From Planctomycetota bacterium (GTDB lineage Bacteria; Planctomycetota; Phycisphaerae; UBA1845; CAIVHJ01), in the NCBI GenBank assembly GCA_022573485.1, contig JACZTW010000057.1, positions 1-14,465 of the forward strand: 14,465 bases of DNA, given 5' to 3'. The notes under the pieces were generated by a model that was given only the letters and a program-made list of their open reading frames with translations, was not told where the DNA came from and made no database searches. Position 1 is the stretch's first letter; each line of letters starts with the position of its first letter. This document shows positions 1-6,060 of the stretch, one piece after another. Both the position numbers and the translations under genes were made by a program.

Positions 1-1507
1 TCGTGCCTTCGGGCGATTCGATCGGGCAGATTCTGCCGTAGTGCGAAATATGCACGTCACGGACCTCGAAACCGGCGCGCTTGCGGTTCAGGCCGCCGGG
101 GCCGAGGGCGGACAGGCGGCGCTCGTGAGTCAACTGGCTCAGTGGGTTGGTCTGATCGACCACCTGCGAAAGTTCGCCGCGCCCGAAGAAGAAATCGATG
201 CTCGAACTGACCGATTTACTGTTGACCAACTCGGCGATGCGACCCAGCGCATCCGGGTCTTTGAGGCTCATGCGCTCCTGTACGGTTCGCCGGAGCTTCA
301 AGAAGCCCTTGCGGAGTTCATCGCCCGCCAGTTCGTCGATCGTACGCAGCCGCCGGTTGCCCAAGTGATCGATGTCGTCCACCTCGAACTTCGCGTCGCC
401 GGTCCGCAAGAGCAGCAGGTACTTCAGCGAATTCACAAAGTCTTCGACCCGCAGTGTCATGATTTTCTCGTCCACTTGTTGCTCAAACTTGCGGTTCAAG
501 CGGAAGCGTCCCACCTTGCCCAGGCGGTAGCGATTCTCGTCGTAGAACTTCTCGGTGAAGAGCTTCTTGGCCTTGTCGAGATGAGGCGGATTGCCCGGGC
601 GGAGGCGGCCGTAGATCTTCAGTAACGCCTCTTTGTGGTCCCGTGCACTGTCCGCTGCGATTGTGTTGAGAATGATCGGATCGCTGACTTTGTCGATGAT
701 ATCGAGTTGCTTGATGCCCAACTCCTTGATCCGATCGACGGCGTCACCCACCTGGCACCCGGCGCGGACGATTTCCTCGCCGCTTTCCTCATCGATGATC
801 GTGGTAACCACGTACATCTCCGGCTTCAGGCTGCCGATCTTGACGATTTTCGTCTTGTGAAATTCGCGGATGATTGCCTCGTCCGTGCCGTACTTTTCGT
901 CCATGGCCCGCAGGAACACCGTCGCGGCGATTTTGCTGGACTGGTCGATCCGTACCGTGAGGATGTCTTTCTTGGTGACGTTGACTTCGATCCAACTGCC
1001 GCGCTCGGGGATGATGCGGCAGGCGTGAAGGGCCCGGTCGCCTTCCGCTTGTTCCTTGATAAAGTCCACGCCCGGTGAGCGGTGCAATTGCGACACAATG
1101 ACGCGCTCGGCGCCGTTGATGATGAACTCCCCGCCGCCGATCATGATCGGCATCTCGCCGAGGTAGATCAAGTCTTCGTGGATCTCGTCCTTGTCCTTGC
1201 GGATCAGTCGGACGTGAATGCGAAACGGCATGCCGTAGGTCAGTCGCAACTGCCGGCACTCGTCCGAGGTGTAGCGTGCCTTACCGAGTTCGTACCCCAG
1301 ATACTCCAGCTTCATGTTGCCGTCGTAGCTCTCGATGGGGAAGATCTCCTGCAGCAGAGCCTCCAGCCCGATGCGCTGGCGATCGCGCGGGCTGAGCTCG
1401 GTCTGTAGAAAGCGCTTGTACGACACGCGTTGAATCTCAATCAGGTCGGGGATGGGCAGCGCGTCGCCGACTTTCTGGAAACTGCGAATGCTGTCGAATT
1501 TGATCAT
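1..1507 (-). CDS. rpoB: RNA polymerase beta subunit, N-terminal 502 residues (cut by window edge)
   Basis: This is the beta subunit of DNA-directed RNA polymerase, which forms one side of the active-site cleft. I translated it from the ATG at 1507-1505 without a stop to base 1. The start MIKFDSIRSFQKVGDALPIP is a normal beta beginning and is preceded by GAGAGGA at a good distance. The protrusion and lobe regions follow with no large insertion. The rifampicin pocket lies near residues 446-466 (LSQVVDQTNPLSQLTHERRL). The counterparts of E. coli Q513, D516, H526 (H461 here), R529 and S531 are all present, so nothing visible predicts target-based rifampicin resistance. The fragment ends in the conserved stretch RICPIESPEGT. 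About 60 percent of the protein, and probably rpoC, lie beyond the window. A 336-base gap separates it from rplL. Identification is certain. Confidence 0.98.
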   Translation of the reverse strand, partial: MIKFDSIRSFQKVGDALPIPDLIEIQRVSYKRFLQTELSPRDRQRIGLEALLQEIFPIESYDGNMKLEYLGYELGKARYTSDECRQLRLTYGMPFRIHVRLIRKDKDEIHEDLIYLGEMPIMIGGGEFIINGAERVIVSQLHRSPGVDFIKEQAEGDRALHACRIIPERGSWIEVNVTKKDILTVRIDQSSKIAATVFLRAMDEKYGTDEAIIREFHKTKIVKIGSLKPEMYVVTTIIDEESGEEIVRAGCQVGDAVDRIKELGIKQLDIIDKVSDPIILNTIAADSARDHKEALLKIYGRLRPGNPPHLDKAKKLFTEKFYDENRYRLGKVGRFRLNRKFEQQVDEKIMTLRVEDFVNSLKYLLLLRTGDAKFEVDDIDHLGNRRLRTIDELAGDELRKGFLKLRRTVQERMSLKDPDALGRIAELVNSKSVSSSIDFFFGRGELSQVVDQTNPLSQLTHERRLSALGPGGLNRKRAGFEVRDVHISHYGRICPIESPEGT

Positions 1508-1666
1508 GGATTGACGTCCTCTCGATTGCCGTCCGTCGTGCGGCTGGGCGCCGCAGCGCAAAGTTTGCCGCGCGCGCACGGCGCTCCGGCACACAGATCC
1601 TTGTATTGAGCGATCGGCGATGCCCCGAATCCTGGCAACGCGCACCTCGTCAAGAAACGAAGTCTG

Positions 1667-1685
1667 GACGCCGCTTGCCGGCGTC
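1667..1685 (-). promoter_or_regulatory. GC-rich hairpin in the rplL-rpoB gap
   Basis: The transcript can form a perfect 7-bp stem, GACGCCG/CGGCGTC, around a five-base loop, about 160 bases before the rpoB start. No U-run follows, so it is not a complete intrinsic terminator. In E. coli the same gap holds an attenuator and an RNase III processing site. An equivalent role here is inference only. Confidence 0.4.
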
Positions 1686-1755
1686 GAAATCTCGGGGACC
1701 TACCGGTCAGACAGGGCCATCCGTTCGAGCAGCGGTCCCTCACCCGCACTGCCCG

Positions 1756-1790
1756 ATCCCGCCCTGCAATGACGGGGCTGACGGCGGGAT
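1756..1790 (-). promoter_or_regulatory. Second hairpin in the rplL-rpoB gap
   Basis: ATCCCGCC and GGCGGGAT form a perfect 8-bp stem with a 19-base loop, starting about 55 bases after the rplL stop. No U-run follows. Together with the hairpin at 1667-1685, this is the structure I see in the 336-base gene-free stretch 1508-1843. It could protect or process the rplL 3' end or attenuate rpoB, but the sequence does not decide between these. Confidence 0.35.
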
Positions 1791-1843
1791 GGCCTGGCAC
1801 GCATGTCGTCCGCATGCACGACCGCCAACCGCCGTCGTTGAAA

Positions 1844-2257
1844 TCATTTCAATTCGACAACCGCGCCGACCTCTTCGAGTTCCTTCTTGAGTTTCTCGGC
1901 TTCATCCTTGGGCAGTCCTTCCTTGATGGCCTTGGGCGCTGCATCGACGAGTTCCTTGGCTTCCTTCAGACCCAGGCTGGTCGCCGCACGCACGAGCTTG
2001 ATCACAGGAATCTTCTTGTCGCCGTGGTTGACCAGGATAACGTCGAAGGAGTCCTTTTCCTCGGCGGCTTCGTCTTCGGCGCCGGGCATAGGACCGGCCA
2101 TCATCACGCCGCCGCTGGCCGGCTCGATGCCGTGTACGTCCTTCAGACAGTCCACAACCTGCTGCGCATCCTTGACGCTCAGGTTGACCAGTTTGTCGCA
2201 CAGTTCGGTCACTTCCTTGCCGAATTCCTTTACAGGGGCTTCCGCAGTGTCTGCCAT
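1844..2257 (-). CDS. rplL: Large-subunit ribosomal protein bL12 (L7/L12)
   Basis: This stalk protein of the large subunit binds L10 as dimers and recruits translation GTPases such as the EF-Tu encoded nearby. The product is 137 residues. It has an N-terminal dimerisation helix region (about 5-40), a flexible Gly/Ala/Met/Glu-rich hinge (about 47-68), and a C-terminal domain from FDVILVNHGDKKIPVIKLVR to the end EEVGAVVELK. The conserved factor-binding segment GLKEAKELVD is intact. I chose the ATG at 2257 because GAGGAAGG precedes it and the protein then starts like family members. An in-frame start 51 bases upstream would lie before a hairpin and has no family support. It is slightly longer than the usual 120-130 residues because of the N-terminus and hinge. 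It lies 137 bases after rplJ. Confidence 0.97.
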   Translation of the reverse strand: MADTAEAPVKEFGKEVTELCDKLVNLSVKDAQQVVDCLKDVHGIEPASGGVMMAGPMPGAEDEAAEEKDSFDVILVNHGDKKIPVIKLVRAATSLGLKEAKELVDAAPKAIKEGLPKDEAEKLKKELEEVGAVVELK

Positions 2258-2300
2258 GATTCTTGCCTTCCTCGTCTCAAAAAGAATCAGTCTGATAGGC

Positions 2301-2317
2301 GAGATCACGATGATCTC
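2301..2317 (-). promoter_or_regulatory. Hairpin in the rplJ-rplL gap
   Basis: GAGATCA/TGATCTC gives a perfect 7-bp stem with a three-base loop, about 45 bases before the rplL start codon. A T-rich stretch (TTCTTTTT) lies roughly ten bases further on, too far for a standard terminator. Bacteria need about four times more L12 than L10, so a processing, stability or partial attenuation element here is plausible. That role is inference. Confidence 0.4.
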
Positions 2318-2394
2318 ATTTAAGTCACAAGCTGCGACCCAATCGGCGACTGACGAATTTGTTCTTCAAATCAGGAGCGCCTCTCTCTGCTCCG

Positions 2395-2913
2395 CTACGC
2401 TGCTTCGTTCTTTTCAATCATCGCCTTCAGGCAACCGGCAATCTTCCCGGCAGAGCTGCCAAGCTGAGACGCCAAGTTGCTGCCCGGCGAGGACACCAAC
2501 ATGCCGATCTCGCCCACCAGCTCGGTCTTGCCTTTCATCAGAGACAGGTCTTTGACCTCCAGGAGATCCGGATCGCCCTCCATGATCCCGGTCTTGAGCG
2601 CGATCGTCTTGTGCATCTTGGCCCATTTGGCCAGTTCCTTGGCGATGTCGGTGATCGCCGGCTCGCCATAGACCAGGGCACACGGGCCTGCCAGCGACTT
2701 GGCCAGCGGCTCAAGCACGCTGCCGGACAGTGCCCGACGCGCGACGCTGTTCTTGACGACCTGCATGCGGATGTTCTGCTTCTTGAGTTCGCCGCGCATC
2801 AGGTTCGTGTTTATGGCGTCCAGGCCGCTGATGTCGATCACACAGACGCTGTCGATGCCTTCGTACTGCGTGCGAATCTCGCTGGTCATCAAGTCTTTGA
2901 CTGGTTTACTCAT
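2395..2913 (-). CDS. rplJ: Large-subunit ribosomal protein uL10
   Basis: This protein anchors the L12 dimers to 23S rRNA at the stalk base. The 172-residue product is of normal length. The N-terminal RNA-binding domain contains the family pattern LKKQNIRMQVVKNSVARRAL (about residues 43-62). The middle carries the LAGPCALVYGE stretch, and the C-terminal alpha helix ends AGCLKAMIEKNEAA, the part that binds L12. The start ATG has AGGAAA seven bases upstream. The gene begins only 13 bases after the rplA stop, so there is no room for the long L10-binding leader found between rplA and rplJ in E. coli. Confidence 0.97.
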   Translation of the reverse strand: MSKPVKDLMTSEIRTQYEGIDSVCVIDISGLDAINTNLMRGELKKQNIRMQVVKNSVARRALSGSVLEPLAKSLAGPCALVYGEPAITDIAKELAKWAKMHKTIALKTGIMEGDPDLLEVKDLSLMKGKTELVGEIGMLVSSPGSNLASQLGSSAGKIAGCLKAMIEKNEAA

Positions 2914-2926
2914 GGATCGTTTCCTA

Positions 2927-3652
2927 TCAAGCCAGCGCGATGGTCACCGACGGCGTCATCGTGCCGGATATACACACGCGCTTAATGTACTGGCCTTTGG
3001 AGGCTGCCGGCTTGAGTTTCTGGACGTGACTGATGAACGCTTCGATGTTCGATTTCAGATCGCCCACCGAGAAACTCGCTTTGCCCACCGCCACGTGCAG
3101 GTTGCCTCCGGCGTCGTTGCGGTATTCGACTTTTCCGGCGGCAAACTCACGGACCGCCACATCGACGTCCTTGGTCACCGTGCCGGACTTGGGCGAGGGC
3201 ATCTTGCCCGAAGGGCCCAGGATGCGTCCCAGTTTGCCGACCTTGCCCATCACCGACGGGTGGGCCACGGCGACGTCGAAATCCGTCCAGCCGCCGCTGA
3301 TTTTCTCAACGAGTTCGGCCACGCCGACTTCGACCGCTCCGGCGGCTTTGGCTTTTTCGGCGTCCTCGTCTTCGCAAAAGGCGATCACTCGCTTGGTCTT
3401 ACCGATGCCCTTGGGCAGCGATAACGAGCCGCGCAGAAGTTGATCCGCTTGTTTCGGATCGATGCCCAGGTGCATCACCAGCTCGATGGTCTGATCGACA
3501 CCTTTGCGTTTCTTGCCGCCCTTGTAGGAGCGGTCCGCCTGCGCACCGGCCATTTCCTGCACTTGAGCGATGCCCTTTTCCAGTTCCACTGGCCCGGAGC
3601 CGTCGCCTCGTAGTTTCATTTGCTTTTGATACTTCACACTTCGTCGCGGCAT
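2927..3652 (-). CDS. rplA: Large-subunit ribosomal protein uL1
   Basis: This is the L1-stalk protein that binds 23S rRNA and helps release deacylated tRNA. The product is 241 residues. Recognisable family segments are GIDPKQADQLLRGSLSLPKG (about 63-82) and VMGKVGKLGRILGPSGKMPS (about 134-153). The second segment is somewhat unusual: most L1 proteins read GPRGLMPNPKTGT where this one reads GPSGKMPSPKSGT. I chose the ATG at 3652. An in-frame GTG 15 bases upstream lies inside the GGGAGG ribosome binding site that serves this ATG. Unlike the neighbouring rplK-nusG and rplA-rplJ junctions, it is preceded by a 97-base gap containing repeats and a hairpin. Confidence 0.97.
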   Translation of the reverse strand: MPRRSVKYQKQMKLRGDGSGPVELEKGIAQVQEMAGAQADRSYKGGKKRKGVDQTIELVMHLGIDPKQADQLLRGSLSLPKGIGKTKRVIAFCEDEDAEKAKAAGAVEVGVAELVEKISGGWTDFDVAVAHPSVMGKVGKLGRILGPSGKMPSPKSGTVTKDVDVAVREFAAGKVEYRNDAGGNLHVAVGKASFSVGDLKSNIEAFISHVQKLKPAASKGQYIKRVCISGTMTPSVTIALA

Positions 3653-3709
3653 AATTGCGCCTCCCACTGTTATGCTGGCCCGTGGTCAGGCCTTACTACC
3701 TAGATAGGC

Positions 3710-3728
3710 GGAGCACTGATCGCGCTCC
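3710..3728 (-). promoter_or_regulatory. Hairpin in the rplK-rplA gap
   Basis: The transcript can form GGAGCGC/GTGCTCC, 7 bp with one G-U pair and a five-base GATCA loop. No U-run follows. L1 commonly represses its own operon by binding mRNA, and this is the only sizeable untranslated segment just upstream of rplA. An operator role is therefore possible but unproven. I could not match it confidently to the L1 site in 23S rRNA. Confidence 0.35.
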
Positions 3729-3730
3729 CC

Positions 3731-3754
3731 AACTCCTAAACTCCTAAACTCACT
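3731..3754. repeat. Eight-base tandem repeat overlapping the rplK stop
   Basis: Two exact copies of AACTCCTA and a third partial copy (AACTCACT) are joined head to tail. The third copy runs into the last codons and stop of rplK. On the transcript they read as repeated TTAGGAG, resembling Shine-Dalgarno sequences with no start codon close by. They resemble in style the seven-base repeat clusters in the gene-free region around 8132-8615. Confidence 0.6.
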
Positions 3755-4175
3755 CCGTCACGTCGATGCCCATCGAACGGGCCGTCCCCATGATGATTTT
3801 CGCAGCTTGGTCCAGGCTGTGGGCGTTCAAATCGGCGATCTTTCGTTCCGCGATCTCCCGGCAGTCCGCCACCGTGACTGTGCCGACTTTCTCTTTGTTG
3901 GGCACGCCGCTGCCTTTGGCAATCTGCGCTTTCTCTTTGAGGAGAACTGCTGCCGGCGGGCTCTTGACCTCGAATGTGAAACTCTTGTCCGTGTAGACCG
4001 TGATCACAACCGGCACGGTCATGCCGTTGAGGTTGGCGGTCTGGGAATTGAACTGTTGCACGAACTGCCCGATGTTTACGCCGTGCTGGCCCAACGCCGG
4101 ACCGATCGGAGGGGCCGGCGTCGCCTGGCCGCCCGGCGCCTGGAGTTTGATCTGTGTCGCTACTTGTTTCGCCAT
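3750..4175 (-). CDS. rplK: Large-subunit ribosomal protein uL11
   Basis: This protein binds the GTPase-associated centre of 23S rRNA, the site of thiostrepton action and stringent-response signalling. The product has 141 residues, the usual length. The N-terminal domain contains the conserved PAPPIGPALGQHGVNI proline helix (about 21-36). The middle reads VPVVITVYTDKSFTFEVKSP, and the C-terminal RNA-binding domain includes REIAERKIADLNA and GTARSMGI. The start follows the nusG stop by 12 bases, with only a weak GGAAAA ribosome binding site, so expression probably depends on coupling to nusG. The classical L1 operator ahead of rplK cannot fit in this gap. The stop codon lies inside an octamer repeat. 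Confidence 0.97.
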   Translation of the reverse strand: MAKQVATQIKLQAPGGQATPAPPIGPALGQHGVNIGQFVQQFNSQTANLNGMTVPVVITVYTDKSFTFEVKSPPAAVLLKEKAQIAKGSGVPNKEKVGTVTVADCREIAERKIADLNAHSLDQAAKIIMGTARSMGIDVTE

Positions 4176-4187
4176 GACTTTTTTCCG

Positions 4188-4997
4188 CTAGAGCTTCTCC
4201 ACTTGCCAGTATTCTACTTCCACCGGGGTCGAACGCCCGAAGATGGTCAGCAGCACCGTGACCATTCCACGGCTTTCATCAACGCTGTCAATCGTACCCT
4301 CGAAATTCTCAAAACTGCCTTCGGTGACCTTGGCCAGATCGCCCTTTTCGAAGCTCATGCCGGACAGCCCGACGTCCTCTTCGGACTTCAAAGCCACGGC
4401 CAGTATGGCGTTGACCTCATGTTCTTCCATTTTGATGGGCTTGCCGTCCGAGCCAATGAAATCGCCGACCCCGGTGGTCTCCTTGATCATGAACCAAATG
4501 TCTTCCGGGATCGAGCCATCTTTTTCGGTGGCCATCTCCACGATCACGTAGCCGGGATAGAGCTTGCGGTTGTAAACGCGGGCCTGTCGGCCGCGCATGC
4601 GTTTTTCCTTGACCGTCGGCACCAGAATCTGGCCGATCTGGTGCTCCAAGGCTTCGATCTTGACTTTACGCTCCAGTGCCGTGCGGACCTGTTCTTCCTT
4701 GTTGGAAGCGACCCGCAGGACATACCAGTCCATCCCTTCGTGGCGGATTGCCTCCGGCTCGGCATCCTCTTCCGCAACCGGCTCTGCCTCTTCCTCAGAG
4801 GAAGCGTCTTCAGCCTCGGCAGATTCGGCATCGGAGTCCGTCGGGGGTTCCGGTTCCGCTGCGGGGGTCGCATCGGCTGGAACATCCTCATCCACGTTCG
4901 CCGGTACGGGCGCCGTGTCCGCTTGATTCGGCACCACGCCCTCGCGGACTTCTTCCGGCTGATCGGTGATGTCGATTGTTTCGTCGGTCACGGTCAC
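4188..4997 (-). CDS. nusG: Transcription elongation/termination factor NusG with acidic N-terminal tail
   Basis: NusG binds RNA polymerase through its NGN domain and contacts S10 or Rho through its KOW domain. The core from residue 89 (MDWYVLRVASNKEEQV) to 269 is 181 residues, the size of E. coli NusG. The NGN domain includes YNRKLYPGYVIVEM. The KOW domain starts near FEKGDLAKVTEG and ends IFGRSTPVEVEYWQVEKL. Residues 1-88 are an added tail with about 30 Asp/Glu, two Arg and no Lys, rich in Ala and Pro and probably disordered. The GTG start shares a base with the secE stop (TAGTG), so translation is coupled. The internal ATG for residue 89 has no well-placed ribosome binding site, which supports the longer form. 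Confidence 0.96.
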   Translation of the reverse strand: MTVTDETIDITDQPEEVREGVVPNQADTAPVPANVDEDVPADATPAAEPEPPTDSDAESAEAEDASSEEEAEPVAEEDAEPEAIRHEGMDWYVLRVASNKEEQVRTALERKVKIEALEHQIGQILVPTVKEKRMRGRQARVYNRKLYPGYVIVEMATEKDGSIPEDIWFMIKETTGVGDFIGSDGKPIKMEEHEVNAILAVALKSEEDVGLSGMSFEKGDLAKVTEGSFENFEGTIDSVDESRGMVTVLLTIFGRSTPVEVEYWQVEKL

Positions 4998-5656
4998 TAT
5001 TCCAATCCCAGCAGTTTCTTAATGGGCAACTGCAGCACGTTCACGGAACTGAAGAACACCATGAAGGCCCCATCGACGACGAACAGAAACAGGGCCATCA
5101 TGAATGTGAACGCCAGCACCACCTTCGTGGACCCGATGACTTCCTTCTTGGTCGACCAACTGACTTTCTTCATTTCGCCTTCGGTGGCGATGAAGAAATC
5201 GTTGGTCTTGCGATTCGATCCGGCGATCCAGAACAGCACTACGCCTAAGATCGCCAGCAAAATCGACGGCACGCCCAACTTTACTGCCTGGTTGTCACTG
5301 CTCAGCAACCCGTAAAGGTAGTGGGCACCGAACACGACTATAGCTCCGCCTCCGATGGCCGTTCCGAGGCGCGTGTAATATCCCTGGCCGGGCTTGTACA
5401 CCGCGAAGAATCCGGGCCCGCCCGTAGACGAGGACGGCCTGCGTCCACCGCCTCCCCGGTCGCCCGACGACGTCGCCACATCATCCGGCCGGCCGCCGTT
5501 GCCGTCGCTTCCCGTCGTCAGATCTGAGTCGTCCCGGGACGCCGCGCCTTCGAAACGCTCGTCATGCGGTCCCTCGGCAGCGACACTTACCGCCGACGCC
5601 GAGGTCTCCTGATGCTGCGGACCATGCCGCTTCTTGCTTTTTTTATTTTTGGCCAT
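4997..5656 (-). CDS. secE: Preprotein translocase subunit SecE, extended three-helix form
   Basis: SecE clamps SecY in the inner-membrane protein-conducting channel. The product is 219 residues; most bacterial SecE proteins are about 60-70 residues, and E. coli has 127. Residues 1-80 are hydrophilic and rich in Gly, Ser, Asp and Arg. Hydrophobic segments follow at about 97-118, 128-146 and 177-203. The conserved amphipathic helix and core run from FFIATEGEMKKVSWSTKKEV (about 154-173) into the third segment. The usual WP of the family motif reads WS here. The position between tRNA-Trp and nusG is the standard one, which supports the assignment. The ATG at 5656 has AAGG close upstream. Confidence 0.94.
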   Translation of the reverse strand: MAKNKKSKKRHGPQHQETSASAVSVAAEGPHDERFEGAASRDDSDLTTGSDGNGGRPDDVATSSGDRGGGGRRPSSSTGGPGFFAVYKPGQGYYTRLGTAIGGGAIVVFGAHYLYGLLSSDNQAVKLGVPSILLAILGVVLFWIAGSNRKTNDFFIATEGEMKKVSWSTKKEVIGSTKVVLAFTFMMALFLFVVDGAFMVFFSSVNVLQLPIKKLLGLE

Positions 5657-5699
5657 GAGGCCTTGCCGCCCAAAAGGAGCCTTTGATCACAATGCCAAC

Positions 5700-5771
5700 A
5701 GGAGCGGAGGGACTTGAACCCCCAACCGCTGGTTTTGGAAACCAGTGCTCTGCCAATTGAGCTACGCTCCT
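5700..5771 (-). tRNA. trnW: tRNA-Trp (anticodon CCA)
   Basis: This is a 72-base cloverleaf. It has acceptor stem AGGAGCG/CGCTCCT, D stem GCTC/GAGC, and anticodon stem CTGGT/ACCAG with loop TTCCAAA (anticodon CCA). The T stem GGGGG/CCCTC contains one G-U pair, and its loop is TTCAAGT. The 3' CCA is not encoded. Placement between rpmG and secE is typical of many bacteria. Confidence 0.97.
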
Positions 5772-5849
5772 AAACCGAAGTTCGCACCCGCTGCTGCAAG
5801 GCGCGGAGCGTAAAGCTCAAAAAACCGTGTCTGTCGCCGGTACCCGCCG

Positions 5850-6017
5850 CTACTTCCGCTTCAGCTTATGCACCGTTCGCTTGCGCTCGCGCGGGCAGTA
5901 CTTCTTCAGTTCCAACTTCGGCGTACCGCCCATCACGCTGACATTCGTGCGGTAGTTCAAGTCCTTGCACTCGGTGCACTGCATCCAGACGAATTCTCTT
6001 TTGCTGCTCTTGGCCAT
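5850..6017 (-). CDS. rpmG: Large-subunit ribosomal protein bL33 with an incomplete zinc ribbon
   Basis: This small 50S protein sits near the E site. I translated 55 residues from the ATG at 6017, preceded by AAGAGGTGA. The sequence begins MAKSSKREFVWMQCTECKDL and continues through the family core KLELKKYCPRERKRTVHK. Zinc-binding L33 proteins have two CxxC pairs. Here the first pair is intact (C14, C17), but in the second only C41 remains and the partner position is Glu44 (CPRE). It is thus neither the full four-Cys form nor the Cys-free form. It lies 43 bases downstream of tuf and 78 bases before tRNA-Trp, in the usual order. Confidence 0.95.
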   Translation of the reverse strand: MAKSSKREFVWMQCTECKDLNYRTNVSVMGGTPKLELKKYCPRERKRTVHKLKRK

Positions 6018-6060
6018 GTTGTCTTCACCTCTTGATCCGTTGCACGCCCGAGTCGAGTGA

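Noticed and set aside
3653..3667. GTG five codons upstream as rplA start
   Set aside because: It lies within the GGGAGG ribosome binding site of the ATG at 3652.
4731..4733. Internal ATG as the true nusG start (MDWYV)
   Set aside because: No well-spaced ribosome binding site precedes it, and the upstream GTG is coupled to the secE stop with an uninterrupted, compositionally consistent tail.
3807..5315. Plus-strand open frame of 502 codons
   Set aside because: It is antisense to rplK, nusG and secE, which are certain genes.
5800..5849. Possible terminator after rpmG (T6 run)
   Set aside because: Only a 4-bp stem precedes the T-run; too weak to call.
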